This document shows positions 1 through 6,139 of a DNA stretch of 9,985 bases, piece after piece. A program made the translations under genes and the position numbers. The DNA is taken from NCBI GenBank assembly GCA_030523505.1, contig JAUNIK010000069.1, forward strand, positions 1 through 9,985, given 5' to 3'. Below the pieces are notes generated by a model. The model saw only the letters and a list, made by a program, of their open reading frames with translations. It did no database searches and was not told where the DNA came from. Source of the DNA: Prevotellaceae bacterium. GTDB taxonomy: Bacteria > Bacteroidota > Bacteroidia > Bacteroidales > Bacteroidaceae. Position 1 is the stretch's first letter. Every line of letters begins with the position of its first letter.

Positions 1-60
1 CACGATCCCTCGACCTCCGGATTATGAATCCGACGCTCTAACCAGCTGAGCTACCGCGCC
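1..60 (-). tRNA. tRNA with CAU anticodon, probably elongator tRNA-Met, partial (3' end outside window)
   Basis: Read on the minus strand from 60, the sequence fits a cloverleaf: acceptor 5' strand GGCGCGG, T8-A9, D stem GCTC/GAGC with loop AGCTGGTTA, anticodon stem TCGGA/TCCGG closed by loop TTCATAA (anticodon CAT at 24-26), a five-base variable loop, then T-stem GAGGG and the first six T-loop bases. About 17 nt, including the acceptor 3' strand, lie beyond position 1. The anticodon stem lacks the three G:C pairs of initiator tRNA, so this is not fMet. A CAU tRNA could also be the lysidine-modified tRNA-Ile2, which cannot be excluded without the 3' half, but the body reads more like elongator Met. 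The T-loop starts ATCGT rather than the usual TTCRA. A promoter at 138-169 drives it. Confidence 0.93.
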
Positions 61-137
61 AACACTTTCACAACCAATCACGAACGCAAGCACCTCGTTT
101 CCTCGAATGCAAAACGCCTCGTTTTCAATTGCGGGTG

Positions 138-169
138 CAAAGGTACACAAAATTTTCCATTCGTGCAAG
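138..169 (-). promoter_or_regulatory. Promoter of the CAU tRNA gene
   Basis: On the minus strand a perfect Bacteroidota -7 element TACCTTTG (138-145; consensus TAnnTTTG) is preceded, 20 bases upstream, by CTTG (166-169), three of four matches to the TTTG -33 element. Transcription would start near 130-134, leaving a leader of about 70 nt that RNase P would remove. The -7 element lies about 160 bases from its counterpart in the lptG-type promoter, which points the other way. Confidence 0.75.
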
Positions 170-278
170 AAAATCACAAAAATAATTCAAAGAAAAATTA
201 AAATCACCCTTTCAAGCCCCTATTTCAGCCCTTCTGCACCTTATTATAATATAAAAAAAGCGTCTTCAGCACTATTTT

Positions 279-310
279 CTTGCATATCTCGCTCGTTTGT
301 TGTAACTTTG
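279..310 (+). promoter_or_regulatory. Promoter of the lptG-type permease gene
   Basis: A perfect -7 element TAACTTTG (303-310) has CTTG (279-282) 20 bases upstream, the expected spacing to a -33 TTTG element. The -7 element ends four bases before the GTG start at 315, so the predicted transcription start falls at or within a few bases of the start codon. The first TAA of this promoter element (303-305) is also an in-frame stop for the gene, which rules out any start further upstream. Confidence 0.75.
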
Positions 311-314
311 CATC

Positions 315-2258
315 GTGAAATTCTACCGATTAAAGAAACTCGACATATTTATCACCAAACAGTTCATGCTGCTGTTTGTTGGTACTTTCTTCATCTGCCA
401 GTTCGTGCTGATGATGCAGTTCTTCTGGCGCTATGTCGATGATCTTATCGGCAAAGGTCTCTCTATGGAGGTCATGGCACAGTTCTTCTGGTACATGGGA
501 CTGATGCTCGTGCCTCAGGCCCTCCCTCTCGCAATCCTTCTTTCTTCGCTCATCACCTTCGGCAACCTGGGTGAGAGCAGCGAGCTGACGGCTATCAAAG
601 CTGCCGGCATCCCGCTTTTCCGCGCTTTCCGCTCACTGATACTGATAACCATCGGCATCAGCATCGGTTCGTTCTTCTTCCAGAACATGATTGCCCCTGA
701 GGCAAACAAGAAGATTGCACAGTTGCTTATCTCTATGCGACAGAAGAGTCCGGAACTGGAAATCCCGGAGGGAATATTCTATGATGGCATCCCTGGCAGC
801 AACATCTATGTGAGCAAGAAGGATATGGAATCGGGCAAACTCTATGGGGTTACCATCTACCGAATGACTGGTTCTTACGAGGATCAGGCTATCATCCTTG
901 CTGATTCGGGCATGATTCAGGCTACCGCCGACAAGCAGCACCTCCTTATGACACTCTGGAACGGCGAGTGGTTTGAGAATATGCAGTCGTCGGAGTTGGG
1001 CAACAAGGCCACAATCCCTTATCGCCGTGAGTCGTTCTTCCACAAGCAGATACTCATCGACTTCAACACGGACTTCAGTATGACCGATGCTTCTATCTTC
1101 TCGAACGATGCCCGAGGAAAGGGATTGAAGCAGATTCTGCACGACATTGACTCGCTGAACAACCAGTATGACAGTATCGGCAGAAGTCTTTACAACGATC
1201 TGCGTGGCACATTCTACAACATTTCCACCAATCCATCGACCGTGGCAATAACCACCACACAGGGCGAGGACAAAAAGATTGACAAAACAAAACCGGGCGA
1301 GAAGCTCAATTTCGATTCTATATACGCCAAGCTCTCCGAAGAGAAAAAGAAGAATGTAGTGTCGAACACTATGGGGCGCATCAATTCGGGAAAGTCAGAG
1401 ATGGAGTTCCGCAGTATGATTACAAAGGGCGACGCCGAACTGATTCGCAGTCACAAGATTCAAGCCATCGCGAAGTTCACGCTGGCTCTGTCGTGCATCA
1501 TATTCTTTTTCATTGGTGCCCCACTGGGTGCTATCATCAGAAAGGGTGGTCTGGGATTGCCTGTAATCATCTCCGTACTGGTGTTCATCGTATTCTACAT
1601 CTTTGATAACACTGGTACGCGAATGGCGAAACTGGGTGCCTGGAACCTATGGTTTGGTTGCTTGCTAGCCACAGGTGCGCTCACTCCACTGGCGGCATGG
1701 GTGACCTACAAGGCGAACAAAGACTCTGTCGTATTCAACATGGACGCATACAAGGCGTGGTTCACCCGTGTATTGGGATTGCGCTCTCATCGTCATATCT
1801 TCAAGAAAGAGGTCATCATCAATGATCCGAACTATCTTGAAGATGCAAATATCCTGACAAATATCTCCGAGAAGATTACCGAATACTCACAGGTTCACAA
1901 CCTCAAGAGACTGCCAAGTCCTATCAAGGTGTTCTTCAGATACGAGCCTGATCATGCCATTGAGAACATTTCTGAGATTCTCGAGAATGTTATCGAGGAC
2001 CTTTCCAACACTCGCGACAAGCTCATCCTAACCGAGATAAACAACTACCCTATCCTTGTGGTCAAGGCACATACTCGTCCGTTTGAGGCAAAATGGAAGA
2101 ACATCCTGGCAGCGGCAATCATCCCTCTGGGCATATTCTTCTACTTCAGAATGGTGCGTTTCCGCATGCGTTTGTATCGCGATTTGGTTGCAATCAAGAC
2201 TGTCAACAAGAAAATCACCGACCAGATAGCTTCTTTCAATTTGGAAGAGGAAGCATAA
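315..2258 (+). CDS. LptF/LptG (YjgP/YjgQ) family permease, lipopolysaccharide export
   Basis: The 647-residue protein looks like a membrane subunit of the Lpt system, in which an LptF-LptG pair works with the LptB ATPase to extract lipopolysaccharide from the inner membrane. Three hydrophobic helices lie near the N-terminus (about residues 15-37, 57-80, 103-125), followed by a long hydrophilic, presumably periplasmic domain (about 130-385) and three more helices (about 387-409, 413-432, 444-466). That is the family topology. The protein is far longer than the roughly 360 residues of E. coli LptF or LptG: residues 480-590 add a hydrophilic region and about 593-612 a seventh helix followed by a basic tail. 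The GTG start is chosen because an in-frame stop lies at 303-305, the next ATG (366) would remove the LKKLDIFI segment that typically opens these proteins, and no other start lies between. LptF versus LptG cannot be decided here, and the partner gene is not in the window. Confidence 0.9.
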   Translation: MKFYRLKKLDIFITKQFMLLFVGTFFICQFVLMMQFFWRYVDDLIGKGLSMEVMAQFFWYMGLMLVPQALPLAILLSSLITFGNLGESSELTAIKAAGIPLFRAFRSLILITIGISIGSFFFQNMIAPEANKKIAQLLISMRQKSPELEIPEGIFYDGIPGSNIYVSKKDMESGKLYGVTIYRMTGSYEDQAIILADSGMIQATADKQHLLMTLWNGEWFENMQSSELGNKATIPYRRESFFHKQILIDFNTDFSMTDASIFSNDARGKGLKQILHDIDSLNNQYDSIGRSLYNDLRGTFYNISTNPSTVAITTTQGEDKKIDKTKPGEKLNFDSIYAKLSEEKKKNVVSNTMGRINSGKSEMEFRSMITKGDAELIRSHKIQAIAKFTLALSCIIFFFIGAPLGAIIRKGGLGLPVIISVLVFIVFYIFDNTGTRMAKLGAWNLWFGCLLATGALTPLAAWVTYKANKDSVVFNMDAYKAWFTRVLGLRSHRHIFKKEVIINDPNYLEDANILTNISEKITEYSQVHNLKRLPSPIKVFFRYEPDHAIENISEILENVIEDLSNTRDKLILTEINNYPILVVKAHTRPFEAKWKNILAAAIIPLGIFFYFRMVRFRMRLYRDLVAIKTVNKKITDQIASFNLEEEA

Positions 2259-2287
2259 AACAGGCCCCGTTTCTGCCACTTTTTACA

Positions 2288-2308
2288 CCTTATATATTAT
2301 AAATAAGG
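2288..2308. repeat. A/T-rich inverted repeat after the permease gene
   Basis: CCTTAT and ATAAGG flank a nine-base centre that is itself TAT-t-ATA between single A bases, making a 21-base near-perfect palindrome with one A/A mismatch pair. It lies 30 bases after the permease stop codon. As RNA it could form a weak hairpin, but no U-run follows, so it is a poor intrinsic terminator. It may be a weak 3' end signal, a protein-binding site or chance in A/T-rich DNA. Confidence 0.4.
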
Positions 2309-2346
2309 AGAAAATATCAACCTAAAGTAAAAAAAGAGTCGATTTC

Positions 2347-2379
2347 TTTCGCCAAAAAGAATATTTCTTTGTACTTTTG
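2347..2379 (+). promoter_or_regulatory. Promoter of the structured RNA / aminotransferase unit
   Basis: A perfect -7 element TACTTTTG (2372-2379) has TTTC (2347-2350) 21 bases upstream as a three-of-four match to the -33 TTTG. Transcription would start near 2384-2386, just before the first strand of the long inverted repeat at 2393. No other TAnnTTTG is visible between here and the aminotransferase start at 2603, so that gene probably depends on this promoter. Confidence 0.75.
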
Positions 2380-2384
2380 CAGAA

Positions 2385-2590
2385 AATAAATAAGGTGGGT
2401 TCTATAAATTGGCTTTTTAAGATTTTTGAATTATTTGTGAGAACAGTTTGAAAGCGGATGAAGGAGCAATGCGGGCATTGCAACTGAAGTAGCTTACAAA
2501 ATGGGCCACAAAGAAACAAAAAGATTGAAAAAGACCTACTACCCATCAATATCAAATAATTAATCGTGGGAATTTACAGAACCCACCTAA
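2385..2590 (+). ncRNA. Structured RNA upstream of aminotransferase: candidate 6S RNA or cis-acting leader
   Basis: This segment fills most of the 344-base gap and shows no plausible coding sequence. Its two ends pair: 2393-2403 with 2578-2588 (11 bp), an A/C mismatch, then 2405-2410 with 2571-2576 (6 bp). Further helices nest inside: 2411-2418 with 2528-2536 (one bulged A), 2423-2428 with 2517-2522, 2434-2439 with 2507-2512, 2447-2455 with 2492-2500 (one A/A mismatch), and an apical hairpin 2466-2471/2476-2481 with loop CGGG. CCCA (2542-2545) can pair with TGGG (2567-2570), giving a side hairpin at the junction. A promoter-defined 5' end, ~200-nt length, closed terminal stem and interrupted rod shape suit 6S RNA, the RNA polymerase decoy. 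No terminator follows and the terminal stem ends 14 bases before the next start codon, so a regulatory leader is the main alternative. Structure was paired by eye; coordinates of the ends are inferred. Confidence 0.6.
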
Positions 2591-2602
2591 CGCAAAGTAA
2601 GT

Positions 2603-3796
2603 ATGGCAAATTTATCAAGTAGACTAAACCGCCTCGCTCCATCAGCCACTTTGGCTATGTCGCAGAAGAGCAGCGAGATGAAAGCACAGGGCGTTGATGT
2701 TATCAATATGAGTGTTGGAGAACCAGATTTCAACACACCTGACGCAATCAAAGAAGCCGCAAAGAAAGCAATCGACGACAACTGGTCGCGCTACTCACCA
2801 GTTCCTGGATACCCAGAATTGAGAAAGGCAATCGTTGCAAAACTCAAGAATGAGAATGGTTTGGACTACACTCCTAACGAGATTCTCGTATCTAACGGGG
2901 CAAAGCAGTGCGTCTGCAACGCAATTATGGCACTCGTTGACGACGGCGAAGAGGTTATCATCCCAGCACCTTATTGGGTAAGCTATCCACAGATGGTACT
3001 CCTGGCTGGCGGTAAGCCTGTCTTCGTGAATGCCACATTCGAGCAGAACTTCAAGATGACTCCTGAACAACTCGAGGCTGCCATCACCCCAAAGACCCGT
3101 ATGCTCATCCTCTGTTCTCCAAGCAACCCAACAGGTAGCGTTTACTCAAAGGACGAACTCGAGGCACTCGCAAAGGTTATCCTCAAGCACGAAGACCTCT
3201 ATGTCCTTGCTGACGAGATCTACGAACATATTAATTATGTAGGCCACCACGAGAGCATAGCACAGTTCCCAGGCATGAAGGAGCGCTGTATCATCATCAA
3301 CGGTGTGAGCAAAGCTTACGCTATGACAGGATGGCGTATCGGTTTCGCAGCAGCTCCAGAGTGGATCACCAAGGGATGCAACAAGCTCCAGGGTCAGTAC
3401 ACCAGCGGTCCAAGTTCTGTAAGCCAGAAGGCCGCAGAGGCTGCCTACACCCTCGATCAGGCTCCGGTAGAGGAGATGCGACAGGCATTCGAGCGTCGCC
3501 GCGACCTTATCGTAGAACTGGCAAGTCAGATTCCTGGTCTCGAGGTGAACAAGCCTGAGGGTGCGTTCTATCTTTTCCCAAAGTGCAGCAGTTTCTTCGG
3601 CAAGACAGACGGCGAGCGCGTGATAAAGACTTCCACCGACCTCGCAATGTATCTTCTTGAAGTTGGACATGTCGCAACAGTGGGCGGTGATGCTTTTGGC
3701 GACCCAGACTGCTTCCGAATGAGTTACGCAACAAGCGATGACAATATCCGCGAAGCCATCAAGAGAATCGGCGAAGCATTGGCAAAACTCCACTAA
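2603..3796 (+). CDS. aspC: Class I PLP-dependent aminotransferase, aspartate aminotransferase type
   Basis: This 397-residue protein is a fold-type I transaminase of the length usual for bacterial aspartate aminotransferases of subgroup I-gamma. Visible landmarks are the N-terminal MSVGEPDF segment (36-43), the SNGAKQ cofactor-phosphate loop (97-102), PAPYW with the ring-stacking Trp125, SPSNPTG with Asn175, ADEIYE with Asp204 that pairs with the pyridine nitrogen, GVSKAYAMTGWR with Schiff-base Lys237 and phosphate-binding Arg245, and FRMSY with Arg372 that binds the substrate carboxylate. All expected active-site residues are present, so it should be active, probably exchanging amino groups between aspartate or a related amino acid and 2-oxoglutarate in the cytoplasm. 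Exact substrate range cannot be read from sequence; prephenate and other acids are used by some relatives. The start ATG follows an A-rich leader with no Shine-Dalgarno. It is probably transcribed through the structured RNA upstream. Confidence 0.95.
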   Translation: MANLSSRLNRLAPSATLAMSQKSSEMKAQGVDVINMSVGEPDFNTPDAIKEAAKKAIDDNWSRYSPVPGYPELRKAIVAKLKNENGLDYTPNEILVSNGAKQCVCNAIMALVDDGEEVIIPAPYWVSYPQMVLLAGGKPVFVNATFEQNFKMTPEQLEAAITPKTRMLILCSPSNPTGSVYSKDELEALAKVILKHEDLYVLADEIYEHINYVGHHESIAQFPGMKERCIIINGVSKAYAMTGWRIGFAAAPEWITKGCNKLQGQYTSGPSSVSQKAAEAAYTLDQAPVEEMRQAFERRRDLIVELASQIPGLEVNKPEGAFYLFPKCSSFFGKTDGERVIKTSTDLAMYLLEVGHVATVGGDAFGDPDCFRMSYATSDDNIREAIKRIGEALAKLH

Positions 3797-3862
3797 AAGT
3801 GCCTCGAAACAGCAAATAGCATAAGGAAAATCAAGATTTTACCGTTAAAAAAGTTTAATTCC

Positions 3863-3894
3863 TTTTTAATTTATTAATAAATTATATATCTTTG
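3863..3894 (+). promoter_or_regulatory. Promoter of the exbB-exbD-exbD-tonB operon
   Basis: A perfect -7 element TATCTTTG (3887-3894) follows TTTT (3863-3866), a three-of-four -33 match, with a 20-base spacer. Transcription would start near 3900, giving a 5' leader of roughly 90 nt that is very A/T-rich and ends in A-rich sequence before the exbB ATG. The rest of the gap after the aminotransferase (3797-3862) shows no gene and no clear terminator. Confidence 0.75.
3867..3884. promoter_or_regulatory. Perfect 18-bp A/T palindrome in the exbB promoter spacer
   Basis: TAATTTATTAATAAATTA is its own reverse complement with no mismatch, and it fills the spacer exactly between the -33 and -7 elements of the exbB promoter. 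A dimeric repressor bound here would block RNA polymerase, and iron regulation would make sense for a Ton operon. It consists only of A and T in an A/T-rich region, so chance formation is a real possibility. It does not clearly match a known Fur box. Confidence 0.4.
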
Positions 3895-3992
3895 CGTTTG
3901 CTAAGAACCAATAACCGAAAAAAGTCCTTATGACGAAAATATATTATTAACTCAATTTTTTAATAACTTAATTCAAAAAACTTAAAAAAATT

Positions 3993-4811
3993 ATGGCAGC
4001 TACAAAAACAGCCGCACCTAAGAAGCAGGGCTTCCAGGGTGTTCGTCATGCAATCATTATCATCGTTTTGGCATTCATCGTAGGTGTATGCTTCTACAAG
4101 TTCTTCCTCGGCGCTCCTAGCAACTTCGCTGGTGGCGATCCAGAAGGTCATCCTCTCAACATGCTTGGTACAGTTTACAAAGGTGGTTTCGTTGTGCCAA
4201 TCATCCTCGGTCTTCTCTGCACCGTTATCGCTATGTCAGTAGAGCGTCTTCTCGCTATCTCTGCTTGCGCTGGTAAGGGTAATGTAACAAAGTTCACCGC
4301 TGAGGTTAAGAAGGCTCTCGCTGCTGGTGATATCGCTAAGGCTAAGGATCTCTGCAACAAGCAGCAGGGTTCAGTTGCAAACGTAGTTCTCGCTGACCTC
4401 AAGAAGTATGAGGAGATGGAGACAGCTCCTATCAAGCTCAAGGAGAAGGTTGCAGCTATCACTAACGGTCACGAGGAGGCTACTGCTCTCGAGATGCCTA
4501 CAATGACAATGAACCTCCCTATCATCGCTACAATCGTTACCCTCGGTACTCTTACCGCTCTCTTCGGTACCGTACTTGGTATGATCCGTTCATTCGCAGC
4601 TCTTGCTGCTGGTGGTGGCGCTGACTCTATGGCTCTTTCAACTGGTATTTCTGAGGCCCTCGTTAATACAGCATCTGGTATCGCTACTTCTTGGGTATCT
4701 GTAGTTGCTTACAACTACTTCACCAACAAGATCGATAAGCTTACATTTGCAATGGACGAGATTGGTTACACAGTCGCTCACACATTCGAAGACAAGCACC
4801 CAGAAGCTTAA
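3993..4811 (+). CDS. exbB: ExbB / MotA / TolQ family proton-channel subunit
   Basis: The 272-residue inner-membrane protein would form the pentameric core of the Ton motor, passing protons together with ExbD. Hydrophobic helices lie at about residues 18-39, 63-88, 174-203 and 222-243. The third carries the family signature, a glycine- and threonine-rich run ending LFGTVLGMIRSF, and the fourth follows GISEALVNTASG, in which Glu221 matches the channel glutamate of ExbB (Glu176 in E. coli). The hydrophilic stretch at 90-170 is the expected cytoplasmic loop. E. coli ExbB has three helices; the extra N-terminal one here appears in addition to that set. First gene of the operon, 31 bases before exbD. 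Codon choice is strongly biased (GCT, CTC, AAG, ATC), which suggests high expression. Confidence 0.93.
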   Translation: MAATKTAAPKKQGFQGVRHAIIIIVLAFIVGVCFYKFFLGAPSNFAGGDPEGHPLNMLGTVYKGGFVVPIILGLLCTVIAMSVERLLAISACAGKGNVTKFTAEVKKALAAGDIAKAKDLCNKQQGSVANVVLADLKKYEEMETAPIKLKEKVAAITNGHEEATALEMPTMTMNLPIIATIVTLGTLTALFGTVLGMIRSFAALAAGGGADSMALSTGISEALVNTASGIATSWVSVVAYNYFTNKIDKLTFAMDEIGYTVAHTFEDKHPEA

Positions 4812-4842
4812 TTTTAGCTAACCCTTTAAATTTTATTCAGTT

Positions 4843-5475
4843 ATGGGTAAGTTAAAAATTAAGAAGAGTGACGTCTGGATTGACATGACTCCTATGTCAG
4901 ACGTGATGGTGCTCTTGCTGACCTTCTTCATGTTGACATCAACATTCGTGAAGAACGAGCCAGTAAAGGTAAACCAGCCATCATCTGTATCGGAGATCAA
5001 GGTGCCAGAACAGGACGTCCTGAACATCCTTGTCGACAAGGAAGGCAAGGTATTTATGAGCATGGACAACCAAAACGACATGATGACTGTCATTCAGGAC
5101 ATGAACGACAAGTGTGGTTTGGGTCTCAGTGCTCAGGAGATGAAGAAGTTCCAGACAGACCCACTTTGGGGCGTAACAATTCAGGACAACAAACTGAAGA
5201 GCTATCTTAACCTCCCAAGCGAGAAGATGACAGAATACATCACAGGCGCTGACGCTGGTGTACCTCTCGATTCTCTTGAGTCACTCGGTAACAAGAGTGA
5301 ATTCCAGCTTTGGGTTGAGGCAGCAATCAACGCTAAGGACGATATGAAGATCGCTATTAAGGCTGACTCTGACACTCCTTACGCAAGCGTTAAGAAGTTG
5401 ATGTCTGAACTTCAGGATATGAACGAGAACCGTTACTATCTTATCACTACATTAAAGACTGGTTCGGAGGAGTAA
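4843..5475 (+). CDS. exbD: ExbD family protein, first of two tandem copies
   Basis: This 210-residue protein has a short cytoplasmic N-terminus, one membrane helix (about 19-36) and a periplasmic domain. The helix is introduced by IDMTPMSDVM, in which Asp20 corresponds to the proton-carrying aspartate of ExbD (Asp25 in E. coli). The usual ExbD has about 140 residues; here the periplasmic part carries an extra ~60 residues (roughly 95-155), between the first strand-rich part and the C-terminal segment around IAIKADSDTPYASVKKLM, which resembles the end of normal ExbD proteins. It would pair with ExbB in the proton channel and contact TonB in the periplasm. The stop codon is only three bases before the next gene, so the two are probably translated in a coupled way. 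Confidence 0.92.
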   Translation: MGKLKIKKSDVWIDMTPMSDVMVLLLTFFMLTSTFVKNEPVKVNQPSSVSEIKVPEQDVLNILVDKEGKVFMSMDNQNDMMTVIQDMNDKCGLGLSAQEMKKFQTDPLWGVTIQDNKLKSYLNLPSEKMTEYITGADAGVPLDSLESLGNKSEFQLWVEAAINAKDDMKIAIKADSDTPYASVKKLMSELQDMNENRYYLITTLKTGSEE

Positions 5476-5478
5476 ATT

Positions 5479-6093
5479 ATGGCAAAGAAAAATTCAAGCA
5501 AGCAAAAGAAAATCAATGTCCGCGTAGACTTCACACCTATGGTGGATATGATGATGCTTCTTATCACATTCTTCATGCTCTGTACTTCTCTGGCAAAGCC
5601 ACAGACAATGGAGTTGAGTATGCCAAGTAACGATAAGAACCTCAGCAAAGAGGACAAGTCTGTAACAAAGGCTTCTTACACTATTACTATCTACGTCGCT
5701 GACAACAACAAGATCTACTATGTAGAAGGTCTTCCAAAGTACGACGACCCAGAGTGCCTCAAGGAGACAACATGGGGTAAGGATGGTATCCGTAAGGTCC
5801 TGATGACTCACCAGACAGAGGATAACACTCAGCCAATCCTCGACGCCGTAAAGGCTAAGTTGGAGCTCGACCAGAAGAAGGACGAGATGGAGGACTCTGT
5901 TTACAAGAAGGAAGTGGCAGAAATCAAGAAGAAGAATGCCATGACCATCATCATCAAGGCTACAGATAAGTCTACATATAAGAATGTTGTTGATGCTCTC
6001 GATGAGATGCAGATTTGCAGCGTAGGTAAGTACGTTCTCGACAAGATTTCTGACGACGACGCTAAGCTCCTCAAGGAGAAGGGCGTAGAGTAA
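5479..6093 (+). CDS. exbD: ExbD family protein, second tandem copy
   Basis: A 204-residue ExbD paralogue with a lysine-rich N-terminus, FTPMVDMM with the key aspartate at residue 23, a membrane helix at about 22-40 and a periplasmic domain. As in the first copy, this domain is enlarged: a highly charged stretch at about 125-155, rich in Lys, Glu and Asp and likely helical, precedes the C-terminal segment IIIKATDKSTYKNVVDAL. The two copies agree well around the helix but diverge in the periplasm, so they probably are not interchangeable. They could assemble as a mixed ExbD dimer inside one ExbB ring, or serve alternative motors; the sequence does not decide. It follows the first copy by three bases and precedes tonB by 46. 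Confidence 0.92.
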   Translation: MAKKNSSKQKKINVRVDFTPMVDMMMLLITFFMLCTSLAKPQTMELSMPSNDKNLSKEDKSVTKASYTITIYVADNNKIYYVEGLPKYDDPECLKETTWGKDGIRKVLMTHQTEDNTQPILDAVKAKLELDQKKDEMEDSVYKKEVAEIKKKNAMTIIIKATDKSTYKNVVDALDEMQICSVGKYVLDKISDDDAKLLKEKGVE

Positions 6094-6139
6094 GAAATTC
6101 GGGAACATAGTATTAACTATTAATAGAAAGAAGAAAACA

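Noticed and set aside
93..124. Direct repeat CCTCGTTT (93-100 and 117-124) in the tRNA leader
   Set aside because: Only eight bases, two copies, no further context; likely chance.
107..442. 111-codon plus-strand frame across the region before the permease gene
   Set aside because: It runs over both divergent promoters and into the permease gene in another frame, and the product has no recognisable domain or start context.
633..1142. 169-codon antisense frame in the permease gene
   Set aside because: Shadow of the real coding frame; no promoter or domain supports it.
2385..2590. tmRNA, RNase P RNA or SRP RNA as identity of the structured RNA
   Set aside because: No tag-coding part or tRNA-like end, none of the RNase P core signatures I could recognise, and no SRP apical GGAA/tetraloop arrangement; the terminal-stem rod form fits 6S or a leader better.
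3146..3793. 215-codon antisense frame in the aminotransferase gene
   Set aside because: Explained by biased codons of the real gene on the plus strand, whose active-site residues are all intact.
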